Below are positions 8,016-19,330 of a stretch of 64,000 nt of DNA, piece by piece. The notes under the pieces were generated by a model. It did not search any database and had not been told where the DNA came from. It saw only the letters and a program-made list of their open reading frames with translations. The position numbers were made by a program, and so were the translations under genes. The DNA is from Conchocele bisecta (taxonomy: Eukaryota; Mollusca; Bivalvia; Lucinida; Thyasiridae): NCBI GenBank assembly GCA_029237695.1, contig CM055265.1, forward strand, positions 42,587,331-42,651,330, given 5' to 3'. The first letter of the stretch is position 1; every line of letters starts with the position of its first letter.

Positions 8016-10945
8016 CTTGGTTAAGGTTTTTAGTCAACCTTGTATATGGAATACTACTGGCCCTACACCCACCATACTTGCACAACTTCATCTCCTAGTG
8101 ATGTACATCAATAACCCCTGATCTATATTTGACCTTGACCTACATTTCCTCTTGAATTACTTAGTTAATTCCCCTTGGTTAAGGTTTTTAGTCAACCTTG
8201 GTTACGGTTTTTAGTCAAGCTTGTACATGGAATACTATTGTGCATACAGACACCATACTTGGACAACCTTTTCTCATAGGGATGTACATCAATAACCCCT
8301 GATCTATATTTGACCTTCACCTACATTTCCTCTTGAATTACTTACTTAATCAGGGTTCGTGTAGATTTGAAAAGTACTTGAATTCTCGAGTGATAAATGA
8401 AAAGTACTTATTTTCTGAAAATCTGCTTGAAAAGTGCTTGAATTGAATTTTAGTACTTGAAAAGTGCTTAAAAAAAGGCCTTCGTGCTGAAAAAGTACTT
8501 GAATTTTAATAGAAAACATAAAAAGGTTAATCGCTAAAATTTGATGTTCGATGGGTCGAGTGTAAATTGTGGAGCGCTGATCGGTATTGGAAACTGCATG
8601 TTAAACTATGCGTGGTATCGGCAAACCCGCTGCGTATCGGCAAAACCGTGCGCGGTTCTGGTTTTAAACTAGTCCAATATGAGCCTCGTTCTGAATGGTT
8701 AATGGCGACGTGCGTGAATGCTACACTGCGTTTTCACAAAGGGAAAAAATGTATTCAACCGTATCTGGATAAGCCGCTTTAAGTGGGTTAAAGAAGCGCC
8801 CGATAGGCACAAAGCCTATTGTACTGTATGTCGGAAAGAAATTGATATTGTGCTTGAAAAATTAATAATTGTACTTGAAAAGTGCTTGAAAAGTACTTGA
8901 ATGTTATCATGTCATGTCTGTACGAACCCTGTTAATTCCCCTTGGTTAAGGTTTTTAGTCAAGCTTGTATATGGAATACTCCTGGCCCTACACCCACCAT
9001 ACTTGAACAACTTCATCTCCTAGTGATATACATCAACAACCCCTGACCTATATTTGACCTTGACCTACATTTAACCTTGAATTACATAGTTAATTCCCCT
9101 TGATTAAGGTTTTTAGTCAACCTTGGTTAAGGTTTTTAGTCAAGCTTGTACATGGAATACTAGTGTGCATACAGACACCATACTTGGACAACCTTTTCTC
9201 ATAGGGATGTACATCAATAACCCCTGATCTATATTTGACCTTGACCTACATTTCCTCTTGAATTACTTAGTCAATTCCCCTTGGTTAAGGTTTTTAGTCA
9301 AGCTTGTATATGGAATATTCCTGGCCCTACACCCACCATACTTGGACAACTTCATCTCCTAGTGATATACATCGACAACCACTGACCTATATTTGACCTT
9401 GACCTACATTTAACTTTGAATTACTTAGTTAATTCCCCTTGGTTAAGGTTTTTAGTCAAGCTTGTACATGGAATACTATTGTGCATACTAACACCATACT
9501 TGGACAACCTTTTCTCATAGTGATGTACATCAATAACCCCTGATCTATATTTGACATTGACCTACATTTCCTCTTGAATTACTTACTTAATTCTCCTTGG
9601 TTAAGGTTTTTAGTCAAGCTTGTAGATGCAATACTCCTGGCCCTACACCCACCATACTTGAACGACTTCATCTCCTAGTGATATACATCAACAACCCCTG
9701 ACCTATATTTGGCCTTGACCTACATTTAACCTTGAATTACATAGTTAATTCCCCTTGGTTAAGGTTTTTAGTCAACCTTGGTTAAGGTTTTTAGTCAAGC
9801 TTCTACATGGAATACTAGTGTGCATACAGACACCATACTTGGACAACCTTTTCTCATAGGGATGTACATCAATAACCCCTGCTCTATGTTTGACCTTGAT
9901 CTACATTTCCTCTTGAATTACTTAGTTAATTCCCCTTGGTTACGGTTTTTAGTCAAGCTTGTATATGGAATATTCCTGGTCCTACACCCACCATACTTGG
10001 ACAACTTCATCTCCTAGTGATGTACATCAACAACCACTGACCTATATTTGACCTTGACCTACATTTAACCTTGAATTACATAGTTAATTCCCCTTGGTTA
10101 AGGTTTTTAGTCAACCTTGGTTAAGGTTTTTAGTCAAGCTTCTACATGGAATACTAGTGTGCATACAGACACCATACTTGGACAACCTTTTCTCATAGGG
10201 ATGTACATCAATAACCCCTGATATATATTTGACATTGACCTACATTTCCTCTTCAATTACTTAGTTAATTCCCCTTGTTTAAGGTTTTTAGTCTAGCTTG
10301 TATATGGAATATTCCTGGCCCTACACCCACCATACTTGAACAACTTCATCTCCTAGTGATGTACATCAACAACCACTGACCTATATTTGACCTTGACCTA
10401 CATTTAACTTTGAATTACTTAGTTAATTCCCCTTGGTTAAGGTTTTTAGTCAAGCTTGTACATGGAATACTATTGTGCATACTAACACCATACTTTGACA
10501 ACCTTTTCTCATAGCGATGCACATCAATAACCCCTGATCTATATTTGACCTTGACCTACATTCCTCTTGAATTACTTACTTAATTCTCCTTGGTTAAGGT
10601 TTTTAGTCAAGCTTGTAGATGCAATACTCCTGGCCCTACACCAACCATACTTGGACAACTTCATCTCCTAGTGATGTACATCAATAATCCCTTACCTATA
10701 TTTGACCTTGACCTACTTTTATCCTTGGATTTCTTTCTTATTTCCCCTTGGTTAAGGTTTTTAGTCAAGCTTGTATATGGAATATTCCTGGGCCTACAGC
10801 AACCATACTTGGAAAACTTCATCTCCTAGTGATGTACATCAATAACCCCTGACCCATATCTGACATTGACCTACATTTAACCTTGAATTACTTACTTAAT
10901 TTCCCTTGGTTAAGGTTTTTAGTCAACCTTGCTTAAGGTTTTTAT
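8016..10945 (+). repeat. Tandem array of ~158 bp monomers
   Basis: The monomer begins GGTTAAGGTTTTTAGTCAAG and contains CACCATACTTGGACAACTTC-type and ATTTGACCTTGACCTACATT-type phrases. At least 15 units are recognisable, of two alternating subtypes (one with TGTGCATACAGACACCATAC, one with CTGGCCCTACACCCACCATAC), so the higher-order unit is about 315 bp in places. Short open frames within it recur with the repeat and are not genes. Confidence 0.85.
8351..8931 (+). mobile_element. hAT-like non-autonomous element inside the core-repeat array
   Basis: The ends are CAGGGTTCGTGTAGA and …TCTGTACGAACCCTG, inverted over the outer 10 bp, and TTAAT flanks both sides. It interrupts one core-repeat monomer cleanly. 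Internally, AAAAGTACTTGAA/AAAAGTGCTTGAA repeats flank a coding remnant at 8780-8850 on the plus strand (FKWVKEAPDRHKAYCTVCRK). That remnant resembles the N-terminal zinc-binding segment of hAT-type transposases. No catalytic region is left. hAT duplications are usually 8 bp, so the 5 bp seen here is a weak point. Confidence 0.6.
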
Positions 10946-11097
10946 GCAGGCCGCGGCCACCTTGTTTGTCAAGCTATGTGTACATCGACAACCCTCGTAG
11001 TCGAGCTATGCTGTTCTCCTACAGCTCTTGTTTATTCTTTGGTTGCTGCTTCTGCTTTCTGTTTTTATTGTCACTTGTTTCTGCTTGTTGATTCTTC

Positions 11098-12560
11098 TTA
11101 TTTTTCTCTTTGGCGTTTCTTTCCTTTTTTGTGGTCGATGACTTTTTTTGCGCTCGTATCTGCTGCTGGCTCTGCTCTTGCCTTCTGCTTTCCATTGTTC
11201 GTGTTGCCCTCTTGTGGTCTATTAGTCTGGTTTTGATTCTCATTACCAGTACCTTGTTGCTTATTTTGCTGATCCTCATTATTACCATTTGACACTGGTC
11301 CTAACTCATCTGGATCCAGTTCATCTTCACCATTCTCCAGCTCTTGCGGTGGATTGGTTGGCCGTTTTTCTGGATCAAAGTATGGTTTGAGCCTCATTGC
11401 GTTTACCAGTGACTTGACCTCCTTGTTGGTTTCCGTATTACTCAGCTTATATGTGTGATTTGGGCCCATCATCGTTATGTAATATGGTCCTACCCATCGT
11501 CTGTGCAGCTTCGGGGCTTTTCCTATTGGTACTTTTGTACAGTACAGCCATACCTGTTGTGCTGGCTGAAAGTTGGGAAACTTTGACCATTTGTCATACT
11601 GCTCCTTGTATTTCTCTTGTGCAGCCTTGATGTTTTCACCTGACAACTTCCTGCAGGTCTCTACATTTTGTAGAATTCTACCCAGATGTACCTTACAATC
11701 TTGGGAGAGATGGTCCTTTGGTTGAAGCTCAGTATCAATTGGGAGATGCATTTCTCTGCCATATAGAAGGAAAAATGGACTGTAGTCAGTGGACTGGGTC
11801 GCAGGAGTGGATCGGTATGCCATCATTATATCTGGTATCATTTCTGGCCTATCATCTTGCTGTCCTTTGCAATACGCTCGTAATGCCTGAAGCATGTAGG
11901 AATTCTTTGATTCCCCAAGTCCATTCGTCATCGGGTGGTAGGCACTTGTATAAGTCTGCTTGATATGAAACAGTTCTGCCAGTGCTTTCACCAAGTTTGA
12001 CATAAAGTTCCTTCCTCTATCACTCAAAATTTGTCTCGGAGCTCCGAATCTCGAGATAATTTCTCGATAGAGTACAGTAGCTACCTCTGTAGCTTCTTGT
12101 GTTTTCAACGGAAAACACTCGCACCATTTTGAGTAGCTGTCCACTACAAGAAGTACATGTTTATACTTATCTTTAGTGGTTGGAAGACCACTCAAAATGT
12201 CCATCTGCCACCTGCTGAATATGTCGTCAACTGGCTGCGGATGCAGTGGAAGTGGTTTCGCATTGAAGGCTCGTTTGGACTGCTGACAAATTTCGCAACT
12301 TTGCACAAATGACCTAATGTCAGCATACATTGAAGGCCAATGGTATTTATTGCGAAGTGACGCATATGTCTGTTCGAAACCTTGATGCCCCCCTCCAGTA
12401 ATGCAGTCATGATATGACTTCAACAGATCATCTCTGTACTCTCTGGGAATGGCGGTCTGTTTCACCAGTCTCTCTTCTCTGGCAAGTTTCCTTGCTCTCT
12501 TGGTGAAGAAATGGTACAGTACTCCATTTTCTAAAGTGTAATTATAGGCTTCTGCTACAG
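11098..12560 (-). pseudogene. Ty3/gypsy integrase domain
   Basis: Open on the minus strand from about 12560 to the TAG near 11098. From the N-terminus the features are an HHCC zinc-binding module (H…GGGHQG…CEICQQ) and a catalytic core with MDIL (first Asp), LSDRGRNF (second Asp) and NGLGES (Glu), i.e. a D,D-35-E-type core. A C-terminal region follows with PKLHRRWVGPYYI and KSLVNAMRLKPYF, typical of the Ty3 integrase C-terminal domain. After that comes ~90 residues of Asn/Gln/Lys-rich sequence. A frame change near 12550 separates it from the RNase H side. The low-complexity tail continues in another frame to 11032, where the core-repeat element is inserted. The enzyme would insert element cDNA into the host genome. 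Confidence 0.9.
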
Positions 12561-13446
12561 TTGCTCTAGCTGAGGATCATCTGGCACCTGTCGATGTTGT
12601 AAATATTGATAAATGTTCTTGAAGTCAGGACAGTCCCGTTGATAACGGCCAAGCTGATCAGACTTATATATTGGCTCATTACTTCAAGGCCCATTGTCCC
12701 CTTCATTTTGAACAGCATTTATCACTACCTCGTCATCTTCACCAGGGTAAGCCAGTGTCACCTGTTCCAATTTGGTAGAATTTGTCGCAGGACCAATGTG
12801 ATCTGTCAAGTCAGTTGCGTCAGCTGGTGTGACGTTCTCGTAACTTTGCCGAGATAGAAAGTCGGCAGTATGGTTCTGGGAGCCGGATCTGTGTTTTATT
12901 TCAAAGTTGTAGCCTTGTAGAAGTAAGCCCCATCTTCCAAGGCGTCCTTGGCTGTCCTTCAGTTTCTGTATGTATTTCACTGATATGTCGTCAGTGAAAA
13001 CAGTAAACTTCTTGTCTGCCAGGTAATGCCTGAAGTGCTGTATGCCTTCTACTAAGGCAAGCCCCTCTGTGTCAGTGATATGCCACTTCAGCTCATTATC
13101 CCTGAGTGAACGGCCACCTAAACAGATTGGATGGTCCTTTCCATTATGTTCTTGACTTAAAACATATCCTATTGAATAGGCAGAGCTGTCTGTGGAAAGG
13201 ATAAATTCCTTATTGAAATCTGGATATCGAAGTATTGGTGCTGAAATGAGTCTTTCCTTTAACTCATTTAATGCCTTTTCGCAGGCTTTTGTATTCCATT
13301 TGATAACTTTGTATCTTTCTTCAGTAGATTATGTAATGGTTGGCGCGATTTGGGCATAGCCTTCTACAAACTTCCTGTAATAGCCCATCATTCCCAGTAC
13401 ACTTTTCACGTGCTTAGCATTTCTTGGCCGTTGACAGTTTCTGATT
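12561..13446 (-). pseudogene. Ty3/gypsy RT connection and RNase H (broken)
   Basis: Reading on the minus strand across several frames gives a connection segment, then an RNase H-like fold with STDSSAYSIGYVLSQ (first Asp), DTEGLALVEGIQHFRHYL (Glu) and VFTDD. KDSQGRLGRWGLLLQGYNFE and SGSQNHTADFLSR close it. The last motifs are standard in Ty3 elements just before integrase. An in-frame TAA near 13330 and shifts near 13445 and 12570 break it. Its role is removal of the RNA strand during cDNA synthesis. Confidence 0.85.
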
Positions 13447-14718
13447 TTATCTGTATTTTCTGGGATTCACTTTCATTCCATCTTTACCTACTATATGGCC
13501 AAGATATTTGATCTGTCCTGTTGCGAATTTGCACTTTGACGGGTGTAGTGTTAGATTTGCTGCTCGTAGATTTGCGAATACCATTTCAAGATGATTTAAG
13601 TGTTGATCGAATGTTTTTGAATATATGAGTATGTCATCAATGTAAACTAGGGCAATTTTGAAATTCAGGCCTTTCAGCACTTTTGTCATGAGACTTTGAA
13701 ATGTCATTGGTGCATTGGTCATTCCAAAAGCAAGGCGATTGAACTCAAAAATACCTTTGTGTGTGATGAAAGCACTTTTGTGTTTTGTTTCTTCATCTAA
13801 CGGCACTTGCCAGAAGCCGCTGCGAAGATCGAGAGTTGAGAAGATCTCTGCTTTGGACTCCGCCAATGTGTCAAATACATCAAACATATGTGGAATGGGG
13901 AATGCCATTGGTTCTGTGATTGCATTTAATTGTCTGTAATCAACACAGAAGCGCCATTCATTGTTTGGTTTTCTTACCATTACGACAGGGCTATGCCATG
14001 GAGATGTGCTTTCATTGATAATACCATTTTCTTGCATATCATCTAGCTGTCTTTCTAGCTCAGCTCGCATTTGTGGTGATTGTCTGTATGGTGCTGAACT
14101 GACAGGTCTTGAACCTGTCTTTGTGTGGATGCGGTGAGTGTGCATGTTTGTCTCACCTAATTTTGACATATCAGTTGCAAATATATCACAATTGCGCCCA
14201 AGGAATGTGTACAATTGATTGTGTTGATCATCCGTTAAATCGGCGCTGTCAAGGTTGATGCCTAAATTGTTGACCTTCTCTTTGTAACTGTCTGCATGGG
14301 AAGTGTTTTGGGGATGTACCCCGTTCATTGATGTCTCCGTGTCTTCATCGCAACTTGCAATTGAGCTGGGAACTATAGGTGAAGCTTTGGCCAACTTTTG
14401 TTTGGGTTTAAGAAAGACTGGGAGGCTTGTGGGATTCATTAGTCTGTAAACTGCCTTAGAATTTGTTACGGTGGTTACACATTTTCCACCTGCCAGGCAT
14501 ATGTCATCAAGGTTTAACATTGGTTCCATTAGCACCGTTGAATTGTTGGGAAGGCCTGCTATCCTGACTGGGATAATAATTTCACTGTGTGGTGGGACAA
14601 TGACATCTTCAGTGGTGCATGCAAATATAGTATGGTCACTTGTAATATGTTTTGTGGGTAGTGTTATATACTGTTGAAAAATGACCCTCTCACATCGTTG
14701 CGATTTCAATGGCGCCAA
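13447..14718 (-). pseudogene. Ty3/gypsy reverse transcriptase domain
   Basis: A 423-codon open frame on the minus strand. The palm motifs are in order: PWHSPVVMVRKPNNEWRFCV, LDLRSGFWQVPL (catalytic Asp), FEFNRLAFGMTNAP and YIDDILIYS (catalytic Asp pair, at about 13633-13644), then KYLGHIV. The first ~170 residues link it to the protease. The match to Ty3/gypsy (Metaviridae-type) RT is unambiguous. The frame ends early at 13447 by a shift, so no full-length polyprotein could be made from this copy as sequenced. Confidence 0.93.
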
Positions 14719-15000
14719 TTTTTACAGTGACAGAGTTTTCTTGCAAAAAGTCTATTCCTACCAGCATCTTGACATGTAAATGTTCGAAGACGTGAAATGT
14801 TTGAGTGAAAGCCATGTCCTCACAGGTGAAGGTTATATCAACTTCACTCAGAACACTGCCTTTCGCCACAAACTCCCACAACTGATTTCAGATGAGCTGA
14901 CCTGATGGATGACTTTGGTGCAACTTGTTGCAGAAGTTGTTTGCTGATGGCGCTTATTTCTGCACCAGTGTCAACCAAACATTGCGCCAAATGGTTTTCC
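14690..15000 (-). pseudogene. Ty3/gypsy aspartic protease (broken)
   Basis: The active-site motif VDTGAEISAIS reads at about 14945-14975 on the minus strand (codons for DTGA at 14961-14972). After a frame break, the C-terminal half reads FEHLHVKMLVGIDFLQENSV, the usual hydrophobic G-x-DFL segment of retroelement proteases, at 14690-14881. It would process the polyprotein. I find no gag upstream and no LTR at either end, so the 5' part of the element is missing or unrecognisable. Confidence 0.85.
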
Positions 15001-15799
15001 TACCTTAATGGACATCCACTGTTGATGACCATTTCACTTCACTTAGATATTCACGATTACACAATGATGAGATTTCGTATTGACAGGATATCAAAAATGT
15101 TTCACGGCACCGTGTTTCACGGCACATACGCACTGTGTTGACGGGATAAAACAAAAACTGTGAAACTTATTTGCATTTTCTTTTCAGCATATTGTTTTTG
15201 AAAGCTGTCCGCATCAAAAAATGTAAAAAAGTGCAAATTGAAAATTTTGTCATTACAAACTATCACTTATTTTGTTCAAAACGCGCTAAAAACAGCAACG
15301 GCGACCCTAATAACCGATTTCCGGTTCGTTTGTATTTTTTGTGATATTGAGATTTCTCGTATCGCACCTTATCTGACACCTATACAGAGCCATGCAATGA
15401 ATTTGTCATCGCTTATCTCTCCTGTTACTGCGACCTACTGGCGCGAGGTGGCGCTGTAAAAATAACCACTATGACGTAGCAGTAGAACAGCTTATCTGAT
15501 TGGTGGATGAAGGTTTCTTATATAATATCGTTTGGATTTACGGACATCATGTATTTGTTGCATTATTTCTTTGTTTTTGTCTTTTAATATATATGGGCCA
15601 GAATTCAGTATTTGGCCTAATAGGGGGACATTTAAGAGATTTTTTTGGATTTTGTGCTTTGTTAGAAAAACTACAATGTGGCATAGTCCAAGCCACTAGG
15701 GTTTGGACAATTGCAGTTGTTTGCAGAATATACATGCCTTTGACTACGGAGAGATAGAAATGTGCTGAATCTCGTGTATTGACAAAGAGGTAATATGTA
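15001..15799. other. No gene recognised
   Basis: The stretch contains one 85-codon open frame (15500-15757, plus) with a hydrophobic start, but no family resemblance or splice context. I looked here for gag or an LTR of the retrotransposon and saw neither. Confidence 0.4.
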
Positions 15800-18700
15800 T
15801 TTGGTGATCCTATGTTGCTTTCAAATGGGATCTTAGTTTCTTTGTTGTGTAAAGACGTGTTTTACTGTCATAACATAACAATCACCTTTACCAGAAAATG
15901 CATTGATTATTGGTTGATGAAAAAATGGCTACAATATATTTTTCTTGTCAAATGTTACATACACATATTCCATGCTCATTTTAAACTGTTAGAAATGAGA
16001 TTATACTATATGTTTATGGCTTGTAACAAACCTATTTGGACCTTATTTGTTGTAGAGGCATTATTTTAAATCATGCCTTACCTTGAGAAGTATATTGTGA
16101 CATTTGATCGAAGTCGCGTATGTAACATTGACAAATATGCCAAGCATTACTTTTTTAGCTCATCTGAGCAAAGCTCATGTGAGCTATTGTTATGGCAAAG
16201 TGTCCGTCGTCCGTCGTCCGTCCGTCTGTGAACATTTTCAATCATCTTCTTCTCCCGAACTGCTGAGCCATATTGGTTAAACTTCACAGGGATGATATAT
16301 GGGTGATGCCATTTCAGATTTGTTAAAATGGTGGTTCATCGGACAATCCAAGTCGCCATTGGAGTAGGTCATTCTTAAAAAATCTTCTTCCACAACCGCC
16401 CGGCCGATCGAGATCTTGGTCCAACGTGAGAAGGTAGGTATCTTAAAAAAACTCTTCTCACAGCCAGGCCGATTTCGATAGGGTATGAATGATCGATAGT
16501 TAGCGCTGTTTCAGATTTGTTCATATGGTGGCCCGTGGGTCAAAAATGGGCGGTCACCCGAGGGGTCAAATAGGGAAATCAAAATTTTTTATTTTTAACC
16601 GAATATAGTCCATGTAATATATCAAATCGAAAGTATTGACAAGACAATCACTCTGGAACATTTTTTGTCTAAATCATATGATTACGTCATCCAAGATGGC
16701 CACCGATAGTTCAAATGGTCATTCTTTTACTAAAGATTTCAAACGTCTTTTTCTTGTAAACTGCTTGGCCGATATTGGCCAAACTTAACTGTAATGGTCT
16801 GTGGTTGAAGCCTGTTCATTTTTGTTAAAATGGAGGTCATCACCAGATCCAAGATGGCCACCGTTGAGAAGTAGGTAAAATTCTTAAAAAATCTTCTTCT
16901 CACGAACCGCCAGGCCGATTTCGACGATACTGGGTATGAATGATCGATAGTTAGCGCTGTTTCAGATTTGTTCATATGGTGGCCCCTGGGTCAAAAATGG
17001 GCGTCGCCCGAGGGGTCAAATAGGGGTAAATTTTATTTTTAACCGAATATAGTCATATAATATATCAAATCGAAGGTATTGACGAGACGATCACTCTGGA
17101 GAATTTTTTGTCTAAATCAGATGATTACGTCATCCAAGATGGCCACCGATAGCTCAAAAGGTCATTCTTTTACTAAAGATTTCAAACGTATTCTTCTTGT
17201 GAACTGCTTGGCCGATATTGGCCAAACTTAACTGTAATGGTCTGTGGGTGAAGCCTGTCCATTTTTGTTAAAATGGAGGTCATCACTAAATCCAAGATGT
17301 CCGCCGTTGAAAAGTAGGTCAAATTGTCAAAAAAATCTTCTGCTCACAATCTTATGGTCATATAATATATCCAATCCAAGGTATCGACGAGACGATCACT
17401 CTGGAGCATGTTTTGCCAAAATCAGATGATTACTTCATCCAAGATGGCCGCCGACAGTTCAAAAGGTTGTTCTTTTACTAAAGATTTCAAAGGACTTCTT
17501 CTTGTGAACTGCTTGGCCGATATTGACCAAACTTAACTGAAATGGTTTGTTGGTGAAGCCTGTTCATTTTTGTCAAAATGGAGGTCATCACCAAATCCAA
17601 GATGTCCTCCGTTGAAAAGTAGGTCAAATTGTCCAAAAAAATCTTCTCTCACAAACCGCCAGGCAGCCGATTTCGACGAAACTTGGTGTGAAATGATTGA
17701 TATTTAACGCTGTTTATTTCAGTTTATTTGTTCATATGGTGGCACCTGGGTCAAAAATGGGCTTGGCCCGAGGGGTCAACTAGGGGTCAAATTATATTTT
17801 TGACCGAATATGGTCATATAATATATCCAATCCAAGGTATCGACGAGACGATCACTCTGGAGCATGTTTTGCCAAAATCAGATGATTACGTCATCCAAGA
17901 TGGCCGCCGACAGGTCAAAAGGTTGTTCTTTTACTAAAGATTTCAAAGGACTTCTTCTTGTGAACTGCTCGACGAAACTCTGTATGAATGATCGATATTT
18001 AACGCTGATTCAGATTTGTTCATATTGTTGCACATTCGCAATATATGTTAGATCAGAAGGTACCAACAAATTCTGTGGAACATTTGAAGTTGTAAGTGAA
18101 GAGTCTTTGTGAAATCAAGATAACCACTATGGAGGCTTTTAGGTGAGCGATACAGGCCCATTTGGGCCTCTTGTTTTAGAGACTCAGATCCAGGATGCTT
18201 ATTACTATGTGGCAACTGGAATTTCTTCTTGTAAGTCAATAAACTGTATAAAGATAAGATGATTGTTAACAGTTTACACAGAAAATGTTTTGATTAATGT
18301 GTAATAAATAAATAGATTGCAATATGTTATTCTTGTAAATGTTACATGCACATTTTTCAGGTTTATTTATTTATGTTAGTAATAAGTTTACATGAACAGA
18401 TTAGAGTTTGCAACCATCCCATTATATATCACCAAATTTTGTTTAAATCCACAATTTGATAATTTAAAATACCCTGAATACTCCATTGCAACATCTTTAA
18501 GGTACTGTAACATGTTTTCGTCAATGTTACATACATATCATATACCTTCCTTTATTTATACAGCAAATAGCACTACATGAGCTATTTACAACTTATAATA
18601 AACCTACAGGGACAGGATTTATTTTATAAACTTTTTATAAATTAATTATTATCATGAACGGACTATTTCAACATTTGAGGCAATTGATATATGTAACAAT

Positions 18701-19330
18701 TTTGTCAATGTTACATACACATTATTGAAATTCCTTTACATATTTTGTAAATAAGATTATAAAAGATGTTTGGTTTGTAACAAATCTATTAGGAGCAGCT
18801 TTATGTTAAATGCATTGATTTTGCTTATATATTGCCATGACCATTGCAGTCCGTTAAAACACTTTGATCTGATTTACAGCAGTATGTAACATTTTGACAT
18901 GAAAAACATGAAAAACTATACTTCCTATCATTTTTTTTCTAACTGGCCATATCCTCTATGTTTTGGTGCCAAAAGTGAGAATATGCTGATTTCTAACAAA
19001 TGTAGTAAAATAAACCTGGCTGTTGATTGTTGTTTTCTATGTTTACATGAAGCAACTTCTGCATATGTAACAGTTTGTTGACAAGAAATATTATAAATAT
19101 TAAATACACTTTTACCATTTTTGTTTCTTTTAAGATAAAACAAAAATCTTACTTGCATCTTAAGACTCGCCGCTAGATGGTTCAATATGTCAGTAAAGAA
19201 ACTAATCAGGTTCCATATTGTAAGCTACTGGACTGGTTATACGTATGTAACAGGGTTTGACAAGAAAATGTTACATACACACACTAATTTTGGTTATATT
19301 TTTTTCAATGGTTATACTTCCGATGGACAA
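15800..19330. repeat. Diverged ~180 bp satellite, split by a core-repeat element
   Basis: The phrase TGTTACATAC or its complement GTATGTAACA recurs near 15954, 16127, 18334, 18528, 18708, 18888, 19068 and 19250. The spacing is 173-194 bp, close to 180. If the 2.02 kb insertion (16156-18175) is removed, the step across it is ~186 bp, so the register is kept. Secondary landmarks (GTAACAAACCTATTTGGA / GTAACAAATCTATTAGGA) repeat at similar spacing. Units are strongly diverged, so the array is old. Confidence 0.65.
16156..18175 (+). mobile_element. Core-repeat (HINE/pearl-like) element in satellite
   Basis: It starts TAGCTCATCTGAGCAAAGCTC, with nested GAGC/GCTC inversions, then GTCCGTCGTCCGTCCGTC. 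It ends with the stem AGGCCCATTTGGGCCT followed by CTTGTTTT. The body has about four diverged copies of a unit with CAAGATGGCC, GCTTGGCCGATATTGGCCAA and ATATAATATATC phrases, ~400 bp apart. No coding capacity is seen. It interrupts the ~180 bp satellite in register. Confidence 0.75.

Larger units (their letters stand above)
7950..11031 (+). mobile_element. Core-repeat (HINE/pearl-like) element inserted in the Ty3 copy
   Basis: It starts TAGCTCGACTATTCGAAGAA and ends CTACAGCTCTTGTTT. The same two ends bound the copy at 49787-51674. A GC hairpin with CTTG (GGCCGCGGCCACCTTG, near 10950) and a second stem (GAGCTATGCTG…CAGCTC) sit at the 3' end. The body is a tandem array of a ~158 bp monomer. Non-autonomous Helitron-like elements of molluscs have this plan: short ends, tandem core, 3' stem-loop. 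Removing it brings the retrotransposon coding on both sides into register through a T run, so the insertion is younger than the retrotransposon. Confidence 0.75.

Noticed and set aside
11110..11292. Hydrophobic plus-strand ORF that could pass for a membrane protein
   Set aside because: It is the antisense of the Asn/Gln/Lys-rich tail of the Ty3 integrase.
4741..15140. LTRs of the Ty3 element
   Set aside because: I looked for matching long direct repeats beyond 4741 and beyond 15000 and found none, so no LTR is annotated.
15500..15757. 85-codon ORF with hydrophobic N-terminus
   Set aside because: No resemblance to a known family, no splice or promoter context, and the flanks are repeat-rich.
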